From contig OZ243043.1 in NCBI GenBank assembly GCA_965212075.1, forward strand, positions 992,001-1,056,000: DNA of 64,000 nucleotides. Reading direction: 5' to 3'. The stretch's first letter is position 1. Every line of letters starts with the position of its first letter. Source of the stretch: CBDBUR01 sp965212075 (GTDB taxonomy: Bacteria > Pseudomonadota > Alphaproteobacteria > JAPOUT01 > G958296285). Made by a program: the position numbers and the translations under genes. This document shows positions 26,704 through 34,468 of the stretch, piece after piece. The notes below the pieces were generated by a model. It did no database searches, was not told the origin of the DNA, and saw nothing but the letters and a program-made list of their open reading frames with translations.

Positions 26704-26930
26704 CGCATACGGCGCACCAGCGCCGTCATTCCCGCGTAGGCGGGAATCCAGTAAAAAATAATCGTCGGCGAAGCCGACCTGCTGGAGCACGTTCACTGGA
26801 TTCCCGCTGACAGAAGAATCGCCGAGAACCTTAACCATCTTTTGCGGGAATGACGGCGCGGCCTCCGCGAGGCACGCGCCGTATCCGTCATCCCTGCAAC
26901 AGACAATTCTGTTGCGGTGATGACGAAACC
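26704..26930. repeat. Composite palindromic repeat cluster B
   Basis: A forward unit runs from the GGCGCACCAGCGCC palindrome (26710-26723) through ATTCCCGC and GCGGGAATCCAGT at about 26752. A small hairpin GTCGGCGAAGCCGAC follows at 26764-26778. A reverse-oriented unit runs from ACTGGATTCCCGCTGACAG (26794) to the GC palindrome near 26883. A partial ATCCCTGCAACAGAC...GTTGCGGTGATGAC hairpin ends the cluster and supplies the last codons and stop of the gene at 26888. Confidence 0.9.
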
Positions 26931-27310
26931 GAAGAGGTGGTGAGTTGTGCGATGTTTATGCGCTCATAGGCGATGCCCAGTCGGCGCGCGACCATGCGGA
27001 TTCGGTATTCGTAAGGCCCTTCAATGCCGTCGCTGTCGTAGATGATAATTTTGGGTTTTTTGCGCACCATGATCGCGGCAAACACCACTTGCTGGACGCT
27101 ATCCAGAGACGAACGCCGATCCAGTCCGGCCTCAATGACGTGGTCATCGGTTTCAATATCAACGCTAATGTAATGTCTTTTGCCGCCGACGAAATAATGG
27201 TGGCGTGTTTCGGTCTGGCCGCCGAGTTGCTGCGCGAGCGCCTCGTTGAGAGATCGTTCGCTGGGGGCTGCTACATTAAGGAGCAACACTATCGCCGACA
27301 AAAAATTCAT
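26888..27310 (-). CDS. Small exported protein of unknown function; 3' end derived from a repeat
   Basis: A 140-residue protein with a signal-like N-terminus (MNFLSAIVLLLNVAAP). The mature part contains ETRHHYFVGGKRHYISVDIE and PKIIIYDSDGIEGPYEYRIR, which I do not recognise. The final 12 or so residues and the stop are encoded inside palindromic repeat cluster B, so the original C-terminus may have been replaced or extended. The start is preceded by AAGGGTG. A candidate structured RNA lies just upstream. Confidence 0.65.
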   Translation of the reverse strand: MNFLSAIVLLLNVAAPSERSLNEALAQQLGGQTETRHHYFVGGKRHYISVDIETDDHVIEAGLDRRSSLDSVQQVVFAAIMVRKKPKIIIYDSDGIEGPYEYRIRMVARRLGIAYERINIAQLTTSSVSSSPQQNCLLQG

Positions 27311-27351
27311 TTGTTCACCCTTAGCGCTTGCCGTCCCGGCAAATGCCGGGC

Positions 27352-27462
27352 TCGGTAACTCAACACTAAGGATGAAGTCTGCTTATTCCCCTCAAGCCGA
27401 AGCCGTCGGGTGTTTTATTCACAGAAACCCGACTAGGGCTCCTTAGTGATTAGAGTTACCGA
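27352..27462 (+). ncRNA. Candidate 6S RNA (ssrS-like), strand uncertain
   Basis: A long interrupted hairpin: 9-bp arms CGGTAACTC (27353-27361) and GAGTTACCG (27453-27461), an internal loop, 8-bp arms ACTAAGGA and TCCTTAGT, a large C-rich bubble, and an apical stem GTCGGGT/ACCCGAC. On the plus strand the bubble reads TTCCCCTCAAGCCGAAG, close to the E. coli 6S template region CCCCUGAGCCGA. At about 111 nt it is shorter than usual 6S RNA. On the minus strand it would instead be the leader of the gene ending at 26888. The 16-base GC hairpin at 27335-27350 adjoins it. Confidence 0.4.
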
Positions 27463-27562
27463 AGGATAGACTGCGCCGACGTGGCGGCGAAGTCAAGATG
27501 AAGTCAATATAATGTGTGCCATAATGTGCGCGATAATACGCGCTGCGCTACGCGCGTTGCGC

Positions 27563-28726
27563 CTACTCGGTTTCGTTATCCATGTTGGGCAATTGCTTGG
27601 CGGTGCGCACGCCCAGCCTCTTGAGCTTGGCGGTGCGGCTCAATATATTGCCGCTGCCGGTTGAGAGCTTCTTCATCGTCTCATCATAGCTGAGCTGCGC
27701 TTGGCCGATCCGCGCGCCGAGTCCCTCAAGGTCTTTGACGAAGGCCGCGACCTTGTCATAGAGCGCGCCGCCTTGCCGCGCGATCTCATCGGCGTTTTGG
27801 TTCTGCTTTTGCAGACGCCACAAGGACGCCACCGTCTGCAAGGTCGCAAACAGGCTCGTCGGCGAGACCATCACGATCTTTTTGTCCCACGCATATTTGT
27901 GCAGCGCAGGTTCTTCGCTCATGGCGAGCAGATAAGCCCCTTCAATCGGCATGAACATCATCACAAAATCCGGCGCGCCCAGCGGGCCGTCTTGGTAGCG
28001 CTTCTGCCCCAGCTCTTTGATGTGCATTCTGGACGCCGCCAAAAACTTCCGCAAATGATCGCCGCGCGCCGCATCGTCTGCCGCCGCGCAATAATCCTCG
28101 TAAGACACAAGCGACAATTTCGAATCGATGATTAAACTCTTGCTCTCCGGCAGCCGGACGATCACATCAGGCCGCAGAGAGCGCCCAGTCTCTTGATCTT
28201 TGAGCCCCGCACCCGCCCCCTGCACAATATAATCGTGATCCTTGCGCAGACCCGATTCCTCCAGCAGCCGCTCCAGCACGATCTCGCCCCAATTGCCCCG
28301 CGCTTTCGGCGAGCTCTTCAGCGCGCTCGCCAGATTGTCCGCGTGCGCGCCGATCCGCTCAATCTCCTGCTTCAGCGAAAGGCTCTTATCGGACGAATTT
28401 TTAACACTTTCCTTCAGGCTTTTAATTTCATGCTCAAAGGGCATGAGCGCATTTTTTATTTGTTCTCTGGCCTGCGCGTCAAATTTTTCGGTTTTCTTGT
28501 CCAAAATATCATTGGCGAGGCTCTCAAACCGCGTGAGATCGCCGGTCAGATGTTCATTCGTCGCGCGCAGCGCCGCATTTTCCTGACTCGCCTGATGAAA
28601 AGCCTTGCCGATTTCGTCTTTTTCGGCTTTTAATTTGTTGAAGATGAACATGAGCCATAGCCCGACCAAAAAGCCGCCAAAGATAAAGCCCACAAAAAAG
28701 CCTATAAAGATGCTGAATATATCCAT
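27563..28726 (-). CDS. rmuC: DNA recombination protein RmuC
   Basis: The 387-residue protein is RmuC-like. An N-terminal membrane helix (about 4-30) is followed by a coiled coil (about 33-130), then the predicted nuclease-like domain with GNWGEIVLERLLEESGL, SLRPDVIVRLPESKSLIIDSK and MMFMPIEGAYLLA. D-(10-15)-DSK fits the PD-(D/E)XK-like core of the family. It limits inversions at short repeats in E. coli; the enzymology is not settled. It is divergently arranged with the GDPD gene, with only 21 bases between start codons, so promoters must lie inside the opposing genes. Confidence 0.93.
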   Translation of the reverse strand: MDIFSIFIGFFVGFIFGGFLVGLWLMFIFNKLKAEKDEIGKAFHQASQENAALRATNEHLTGDLTRFESLANDILDKKTEKFDAQAREQIKNALMPFEHEIKSLKESVKNSSDKSLSLKQEIERIGAHADNLASALKSSPKARGNWGEIVLERLLEESGLRKDHDYIVQGAGAGLKDQETGRSLRPDVIVRLPESKSLIIDSKLSLVSYEDYCAAADDAARGDHLRKFLAASRMHIKELGQKRYQDGPLGAPDFVMMFMPIEGAYLLAMSEEPALHKYAWDKKIVMVSPTSLFATLQTVASLWRLQKQNQNADEIARQGGALYDKVAAFVKDLEGLGARIGQAQLSYDETMKKLSTGSGNILSRTAKLKRLGVRTAKQLPNMDNETE

Positions 28727-28747
28727 AATGTTTTATAGGTAAAACAG

Positions 28748-29452
28748 ATGACGAAAGCAATTATGGCGCCGGTGATCGGCCATCGGGGTGCTGCCGGGCT
28801 GGCGCCGGAAAACTCCATCGCTGCTTTTGAAAAAGCGGCGGCGCTCGGCCTCCAATGGGTTGAAACTGATGCGCGGCTGATCAAAGACGGCGCGATCGTG
28901 CTGTTCCATAATGACTGGCTGACAAAATTAGGCCGCATGGGCAGGATTTCGGATTGCCGCTCGGACGATGCGCGCGCCCTCAACATCCCGCTGCTGCAAG
29001 ACCTGCTGCGCCGCGCGCCGGAGCTGGGGCTGAACATCAATATAGAATTGAAACTCGATCGCGGCTTTGATGATCGGCAGGGCGAGAGGCTGGCTGAGGC
29101 GGTTGCCGATTTGCTCATCGCAGAGCCGCCGCTTTGCTCATTGCTGATTTCGTCTTTTTCTTCGGCAGCGCTTGCGGTCATCAAAAAGAGGCTCCCCGAT
29201 ATTCCGCTCGGTCTTTTATTTCGCCACATGCCGGAAGATTGGCGCGCGCGCGCCGAGAAGCTGGCTGTCCGCACGATCCATGCGCGCTATCAAGGCATAA
29301 AGCCCGCCGAGGTTAAACAGATCGCACAGAGCGGCTATCAAGCCTATCTGTTCACGATCAATGATCCAAAAATTGCCGAACCCTTTTGGCCGGCCGGCCT
29401 GTCCGGCCTGTTCTCCGCTCACCCCGATCTCTTTTTGAACAGACAGACATAG
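28748..29452 (+). CDS. ugpQ: Glycerophosphodiester phosphodiesterase
   Basis: A 234-residue cytosolic GDPD that hydrolyses glycerophosphodiesters to glycerol-3-phosphate and an alcohol. The signature GHRGAAGLAPENS (11-23) holds the catalytic H12. Metal and acid ligands E39 and D41 (ETDARL) and the second His H54 (LFHND) follow, as does NIELK. There is no signal peptide, so it is UgpQ-like rather than GlpQ-like. It diverges from rmuC and overlaps the next convergent gene by 34 bases. Confidence 0.92.
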   Translation: MTKAIMAPVIGHRGAAGLAPENSIAAFEKAAALGLQWVETDARLIKDGAIVLFHNDWLTKLGRMGRISDCRSDDARALNIPLLQDLLRRAPELGLNINIELKLDRGFDDRQGERLAEAVADLLIAEPPLCSLLISSFSSAALAVIKKRLPDIPLGLLFRHMPEDWRARAEKLAVRTIHARYQGIKPAEVKQIAQSGYQAYLFTINDPKIAEPFWPAGLSGLFSAHPDLFLNRQT

Positions 29453-29910
29453 GCGATATAAGCGCCGCACCAGAGGATCGCGACGACGCCCGGATAAAAG
29501 GCAAAGAATGCCAGATAATTGGTTAGATTGCCGCCAAAGGCGAGGCCGCGGCTATCCTCAAATAAAGGATCAAAGCCCGCGCCGATCGTGAATGACCAAG
29601 CGGTGATGATGAACGCGATGGCCAGCCGCGCGCGCATCACCGCCGAGGTCGGCACGAAGGGCAGCAGCACAGCGACAATCCACAAAGCGAGTCCGTTCAA
29701 AACGCCTTCGAGATGCGCCATGCGCCACGCATCATAAGTGCCGGGCATATCGACTTCAATTCTGCCCGGAATCGGCCAGAGCGCGATTTCGCCGATGAGA
29801 AAAAACAAAAACCCAAAGCCGAAAATGCAGCCCGCCAAAATCGCGAGCGCGCCATGGCCGATCAGCCAGCGCCGATATGAGGGGTGATCATCGGATGAAG
29901 TTTCACTCAT
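29419..29910 (-). CDS. Styrene-oxide-isomerase-like four-helix membrane protein
   Basis: The 163-residue protein has four membrane helices. Its pattern follows StyC (styrene oxide isomerase): GHG at 18-20, PG before helix 2, AWRMAHLEGVLNG (61-73), SRGLAFGGN before the last helix. StyC's haem-ligand His58 and Asn64 correspond to H66 and N72 here. The Tyr that assists in StyC is not evident. It may bind haem b in the membrane and isomerise an epoxide or carbonyl compound, but no styrene-pathway genes are nearby. It ends head-on into the GDPD gene and starts 8 bases after the PF10118-type gene's stop. Confidence 0.65.
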   Translation of the reverse strand: MSETSSDDHPSYRRWLIGHGALAILAGCIFGFGFLFFLIGEIALWPIPGRIEVDMPGTYDAWRMAHLEGVLNGLALWIVAVLLPFVPTSAVMRARLAIAFIITAWSFTIGAGFDPLFEDSRGLAFGGNLTNYLAFFAFYPGVVAILWCGAYIAYVCLFKKRSG

Positions 29911-29918
29911 TATTCTGC

Positions 29919-30800
29919 TTACTCTGCGGGTGCAGCTTGCGGGAAAGGCGGAGGCATATCCGGATCATCAGTATCAATGAGCGGAACGAAATTTTTGTCG
30001 GCGCTGGCATAGCCGGAGATCCATCTCTGCACCCATAGCAGATTGGGCACGCGCGCGGGATTGTGCCAAGGCATCATGCCGCGCAAGAGGGCCGGCAGGA
30101 TCGCCAGCAGGAAGCGGGAGGTGAATCGCAGCAATTGCAGCCGCCGCGATAATTTTTGCCAGCGCCCGTCTTTTTTGAGCATCAGGATATAGGCTTGGCG
30201 CGTAAAATGGAGGACGTGCCATGTGCCATGGACCACGCCGATCGCGCGCCGCATTGGCCCGGGCGTGACTTCCTGATAGACTCGCCAGGCGACGGTTTTA
30301 TGCTCCATCTCTTCCACCATGTGCCAGAGCAAAAAAGACACGACGCGCTGGTCAGCGCCGCTCAGCCAAATGCGGCGGTTCTTGATCATCGCATTTGTGA
30401 CGCCGATCGTCATGGTTTCAAAACCGGCGCTATAGGCGAGCTGTTTTTGCAGCGAGAGCGCGGCCATTTTTTGATAATCGCGCGCCATGAGTTCTTCAAT
30501 TGCGGCGAGCTCCGGATAGCCGTTTTTTTTGAGCAGCTCATTAAAGCGGCGATGGGTTTTATAATGCTGCGCTTCTTGCGCGCAAAAGGCGAGCGCTTCG
30601 GTGCGCAGCGCCGGGTCTTTGATTTCGGGGATGGCGCGCTGGATGGTTTTGATCAAGAAGGGCTCAAGGTAGGGCATGGTCAGGGAGGCGCCATTGATCG
30701 CGTGGCTCAATTCGGGCTGGCGCGGATTCCAATGCGGCTTGATGTCGTCGGGAAACTCAAACGGAATATGGCGGACAAAGATCGGGTCGGGCTGGCGCAT
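29919..30800 (-). CDS. Predicted metal-dependent hydrolase (PF10118-type, ferritin-like)
   Basis: The 293-residue helical protein carries a likely di-metal site: E46, EAQHYKTH with E76, H79 and H83, E128, and EEMEHKT with E163/E164 and H167. This matches the family called predicted metal-dependent hydrolase; a ferritin-like di-iron oxygenase chemistry is equally possible. AGGAGGA precedes the ATG, and a TTGACT-17-TTTAAT promoter lies upstream at 30841-30869. It heads a unit with the StyC-like gene (8-base gap). Confidence 0.88.
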   Translation of the reverse strand: MRQPDPIFVRHIPFEFPDDIKPHWNPRQPELSHAINGASLTMPYLEPFLIKTIQRAIPEIKDPALRTEALAFCAQEAQHYKTHRRFNELLKKNGYPELAAIEELMARDYQKMAALSLQKQLAYSAGFETMTIGVTNAMIKNRRIWLSGADQRVVSFLLWHMVEEMEHKTVAWRVYQEVTPGPMRRAIGVVHGTWHVLHFTRQAYILMLKKDGRWQKLSRRLQLLRFTSRFLLAILPALLRGMMPWHNPARVPNLLWVQRWISGYASADKNFVPLIDTDDPDMPPPFPQAAPAE

Positions 30801-30840
30801 AGGAAGTCCTCCTCATAAATAAATCTTATTTGACCCTTTG

Positions 30841-30869
30841 ATTAAATCTTTTTTGTGCATCAGAGTCAA
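30841..30869 (-). promoter_or_regulatory. Sigma70-type promoter for the PF10118 gene
   Basis: On the minus strand, TTGACT (30869-30864), a 17-base spacer, and TTTAAT (30846-30841). It lies about 40 bases upstream of the ATG at 30800, which has its own AGGAGGA. Confidence 0.6.
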
Positions 30870-30899
30870 GAATTGTCCTAAACTATTGCGGTGATAATG

Positions 30900-31592
30900 A
30901 TGAAATATATTGCGATATGGCTGGGTGCGGCGAGCCTCTATGTGTCGTTTTGGTTTTGGCATAGCGCGCCGCAGGATGTTTTGTCGCGCGCCGAGATCAC
31001 CGAGCAGCTTGCTGTCTATACGCACCTTTATCAACACGGCAGAGATGCCGAGCACCGCATTCAGTTGCGCGGATTTTTGGCCGCCGATGATGGCAGTGAA
31101 GTGTTCACGATTCATCTGGTGCGGATGCGCGTGCGGCCCAAGCCGGTTGAGGGTGTGCGCATTGACCAGCTTTCATCTTTTGACATGCTGCGCAAATATG
31201 TTGATGGGCTGATCTGGCCGCTTTATTTGCGCGCGGGCTATCCGCTTTTGGTTGCGCCTGCGGCGTCGGATAATTTGGGGGCGTGGGGTGCGCCACCCGA
31301 GGGTGCGCCACCCGGAGACGCAGCAGAGCCGGTTCAATGGACGCATATAGCGGTGATCCGCCATCGTTCGCGGCGCGATCTGATGGCGCTGGCGCTCAAT
31401 CCGGAGTTTGCGGCGCGCTATAAATTCGCGGTGGCGGCGATTGAAACACAGATTATGTTTTCGGCTGCGCCGCTCAATCAGCTTTTGATGCTCAAGCCGC
31501 CGGTCGTGATGGCATGGATCATTTTTGCGCTGGCCGCGCTAGCGCATATAATCGCGGCGTTTCAGGGCCGCCGATCGCAGACGAGCATGTGA
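30900..31592 (+). CDS. Bitopic membrane protein with EthD/dabb-like middle domain, unknown function
   Basis: A protein of about 230 residues with a membrane helix at each end (about 2-20 and 203-224). The periplasmic or cytosolic centre contains FTIHLVRMRVRP and VIRHRSRRDLMALALNPEF. The latter resembles the end of dimeric ferredoxin-like (EthD/DUF1330-type) domains. A small duplication (two GTGCGCCACCCG units at about 31288-31317) encodes GAPPEGAPPG. The start is ambiguous: a GTG at 30891 and two ATGs at 30897 and 30900 are in frame, with no ribosome site. The 3' end overlaps the convergent PON-like gene by 31 bases. Confidence 0.6.
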   Translation: MKYIAIWLGAASLYVSFWFWHSAPQDVLSRAEITEQLAVYTHLYQHGRDAEHRIQLRGFLAADDGSEVFTIHLVRMRVRPKPVEGVRIDQLSSFDMLRKYVDGLIWPLYLRAGYPLLVAPAASDNLGAWGAPPEGAPPGDAAEPVQWTHIAVIRHRSRRDLMALALNPEFAARYKFAVAAIETQIMFSAAPLNQLLMLKPPVVMAWIIFALAALAHIIAAFQGRRSQTSM

Positions 31593-32629
31593 GGGTCAAG
31601 AACAGGCCCGATCACAAAGCGATTTTTATAGGGCGCGGCGGTTGCTGCTGCCGAGATGGCCTCGCCGTCATTATAATAGATCTCCTCGACTTCTTTTGTG
31701 CGCAGCGAGACGCGCAGCACCTGTGTCGGCGCGATGCCGCCTTCAGTGAAATGCTCAATCGATTCGAGAAATTTAGGATGCCCCGCCGTCCACAGATCGC
31801 CGGAAGCGTCAAGCTCGAGATTGTCAATCGCGCTGTCTACAAAGATGGTGTCGCGCAAAGTGAGGGCGTTGGTTGCGGGGTCGCGGTCAAAAACATGGAT
31901 TTGGTGCGCGGAGAGTTCGGCCATATAGATGGTTTTGCCGTCCGCGCTTTTGTTGATGCCGTTGGGGAAGGCGAGGTCGTCCATGATAATTTTTCCCTGT
32001 CGGCCATCAAAGAAGGCGACCGAGCCCCAAGCGATGCCAAAGATGATCTCAAATGTGCGTGTGAGGCCGTCGGGGTCGGAGCCTAGGTCATTGGTCGCAT
32101 AAAATTGCGCAGGCCCGACGACGGCGATGTCATTGGGCGAAAACAAAGCGGGCGATTGAAATCGCGCATTATGTTTCAATGTCCCGTCCGCCATGATCTG
32201 GAATCTTTCAATGAAATGCTGGCCGTCGCTGGTATGATTGACGACGAAGAGGTATCTTTGCCCGTCTTGCGCTTTGAACAAATTGATTCCATGCGGGCGA
32301 AAGTCGGGCGGGCTCGCGGGGGTGATGTCGCGCAAGACGGGCGATTTTTGCTTCAGATCCATCGTCGCAATGTGTCCGCGGACATTTTTGCCCGCCAAGA
32401 TGCCGCGGCGATCGACCGCCGAAATCCACGCAATGCCCTGCCCGTCAATGGTCACATCTTCTGCGCCGACGATGCCGTCAATTTTCTGGCAGGTGCCGGC
32501 AAAATGCGGCGTGAAAGTTTTGAACATTCCGGTGGATTGGACGAGATGTTTCGCGCCGATAAAAACATAAATAAGTGCGACGATCAAAACCAGCCCTGCC
32601 AAGTGCCAGATAATTAGCTTTCTACTCAT
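31562..32629 (-). CDS. Paraoxonase/arylesterase-like six-bladed propeller, membrane-anchored
   Basis: A 355-residue protein with an N-terminal signal anchor (about 6-26) like PON1. The calcium ligands of PON1 have counterparts: E57-D58, N166 (SPND), N223 (FPNG) and D269-N270 (IDNLELD). The His dyad is matched by H113 (PHGIN) and H132 (VVNH). It likely hydrolyses lactones or aryl esters outside the cytoplasmic membrane. Bacterial PON-like enzymes often act on lactones such as acyl-homoserine lactones, but the substrate here is not known. It follows the ABC exporter gene by 45 bases. Confidence 0.85.
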   Translation of the reverse strand: MSRKLIIWHLAGLVLIVALIYVFIGAKHLVQSTGMFKTFTPHFAGTCQKIDGIVGAEDVTIDGQGIAWISAVDRRGILAGKNVRGHIATMDLKQKSPVLRDITPASPPDFRPHGINLFKAQDGQRYLFVVNHTSDGQHFIERFQIMADGTLKHNARFQSPALFSPNDIAVVGPAQFYATNDLGSDPDGLTRTFEIIFGIAWGSVAFFDGRQGKIIMDDLAFPNGINKSADGKTIYMAELSAHQIHVFDRDPATNALTLRDTIFVDSAIDNLELDASGDLWTAGHPKFLESIEHFTEGGIAPTQVLRVSLRTKEVEEIYYNDGEAISAAATAAPYKNRFVIGPVLDPHMLVCDRRP

Positions 32630-32674
32630 ATTTTTCTCCTTTTTTCCCCTTTTCTTCTCTTTTCCCCAAAAAAT

Positions 32675-34468
32675 TTAAGCACTCTCGCGCATGTCTGAGA
32701 AATTTTTACGCGCCAGACGGCGATAGAGCTCGCTTTGCGCGAGCAGATCTTCATGGCGGCCATGATTTAAGATGCGCCCTTCCTGCATCACGGCGATATT
32801 ATCTGCGCCTTGAACGGTCGTCAAGCGATGAGCGATCACAAGAACGGTGCGCGCATGAGATAAATTCGCGAGCGCCTGCTGAACGATGTCTTCATTTTCT
32901 GAATCGAGCGCGCTGGTCGCTTCGTCAAGCAGCAGGATCGGCGCATCGCGCAAGAGCGCGCGGGCAATCGCGATGCGCTGCCGCTGTCCGCCGGAAAGCA
33001 GCACACCGCGCTCTCCGGCGACGGTGTCGTAGCCCTGCGGCAAGTCCATGATGAATTGATGCGCGGCGGCTTTTTTTGCAGCCTCCCTTACTTCGTCCAT
33101 AGAGGCATCGGAGCGCGCATAGAGGATATTGTCAGCGATGCTCATGGAAAACAAAACCGGCTCCTGCAGAACGCTCGCCATTTGTTGGCGCAGAAAATCC
33201 AAGTCAAAATCGCGCAGATCAATGCCGTCAAGCGTGATGCGGCCAGATTGCGGATCATCAAAGCGGTTGAGCAGATGAAATATCGTTGATTTGCCAACCC
33301 CTGAACGCCCGACCAGAGCCATCACCTGCCCCGCCGGAATAAGCAGCGAGAAATCATCAAGCACGTTAATGTCGGCGCGCGTCGGATAGGCAAAGCACAC
33401 ATTTTCAAAAACGATCTCGCCGCGCAAAGGCGCGGCGGGCTCGACCGGCGCGGCGGGCGGAAGAATGCGCGCGCGCTGCTCCAGCAATTCAAACAGCCGC
33501 TCGGTCGCACCGGCGGCGAGCTGTAAATCACCCCAGACCTCGCCCAATGCGGCAAGGCTGCCCGCCACCATCAGCGCATAGATGACGAACTGGCTTAATG
33601 TGCCTGCGGTCATCTCTCCGGCGATCAGCGCGCTGCCGCCCTGATAAAAAACCGCCAAAATCGCCAAAAACACCACCGAAATCACCAAAGCCACGAGCAG
33701 CGCGCGCGCAAAAATTCGCCGCCGCGCTGAAAGGAATGCAATTTCCGCCGCCGCATTAAAGCGTTCGCGCGCGGTATTTTCATAGGTAAAGCTCTGGACG
33801 GTTTGAATGGCACCGAGCAATTCATTGGCCATCGCGCCGGTATCGGCGAGGCGGTCTTGTGCGTCGCGCGCGAGCCGCCGCACGAGCCGCCCGAAGCCCA
33901 GCAAAGGCACACATAAAACCGGAATCACGACCAGCACGAGCGCGCTCAGTGATGGACTCGTAATGAACAGCATCACAGAAGCGCCCACGAGCAGCAGAAC
34001 ATTGCGCAAAGCGATGGACGCGCTTGAGACCAAAATCGTGCGCATCAGAACCGTATCCGCCGACAGCCGCGAGATCACCTCGCCGGTGTGGATTTTTTCA
34101 AAAAAGGCGGGCTCAAGCGACAGAATATGGCCAAAAACTTTTGTGCGCAGATCAGCACCGACGCGCTCGCCAAGCACGGTGACAAAATAAAATCGGGTGG
34201 CGCTCGCCGCAGCGAGAAAAAGCGCGAGCACGCCCGAAGCAACAAAAACATCAAACCCCAGCCGCGCGCTGCCGGTGCCGGTGATAAAGCCGCCATCAAT
34301 GACTTCGCGCACGGCAAGCGGAATCGCAAGTGCTGTGACCGCTGCGGCGATCAGCGCCAGCACGGCGAATAATAGGCGCATTTTATGCTCAAGCAGCATA
34401 GGAATAAGTTCGGCCAAAGGCCGGATGGATTTAGCCTTGCTTCTTGTGCGGGCGTCCTCTTCGGTCAT
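32675..34468 (-). CDS. MsbA-type ABC exporter (fused permease-ATPase)
   Basis: The 597-residue half-transporter has a six-helix membrane domain (to about residue 325). The ATPase follows: Walker A GRSGVGKST near 386, signature LLSGGQRQR near 489, Walker B ILLLDEATSALD near 510 and an H-loop IAHRLTT. It would dimerise and export a lipid, glycolipid or drug across the inner membrane. The ATG at 34468 overlaps the stop of the upstream acyl-CoA dehydrogenase (ATGA), so it is translationally coupled. That suggests cargo linked to acyl metabolism; the cargo is not deducible. Confidence 0.94.
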   Translation of the reverse strand: MTEEDARTRSKAKSIRPLAELIPMLLEHKMRLLFAVLALIAAAVTALAIPLAVREVIDGGFITGTGSARLGFDVFVASGVLALFLAAASATRFYFVTVLGERVGADLRTKVFGHILSLEPAFFEKIHTGEVISRLSADTVLMRTILVSSASIALRNVLLLVGASVMLFITSPSLSALVLVVIPVLCVPLLGFGRLVRRLARDAQDRLADTGAMANELLGAIQTVQSFTYENTARERFNAAAEIAFLSARRRIFARALLVALVISVVFLAILAVFYQGGSALIAGEMTAGTLSQFVIYALMVAGSLAALGEVWGDLQLAAGATERLFELLEQRARILPPAAPVEPAAPLRGEIVFENVCFAYPTRADINVLDDFSLLIPAGQVMALVGRSGVGKSTIFHLLNRFDDPQSGRITLDGIDLRDFDLDFLRQQMASVLQEPVLFSMSIADNILYARSDASMDEVREAAKKAAAHQFIMDLPQGYDTVAGERGVLLSGGQRQRIAIARALLRDAPILLLDEATSALDSENEDIVQQALANLSHARTVLVIAHRLTTVQGADNIAVMQEGRILNHGRHEDLLAQSELYRRLARKNFSDMRESA

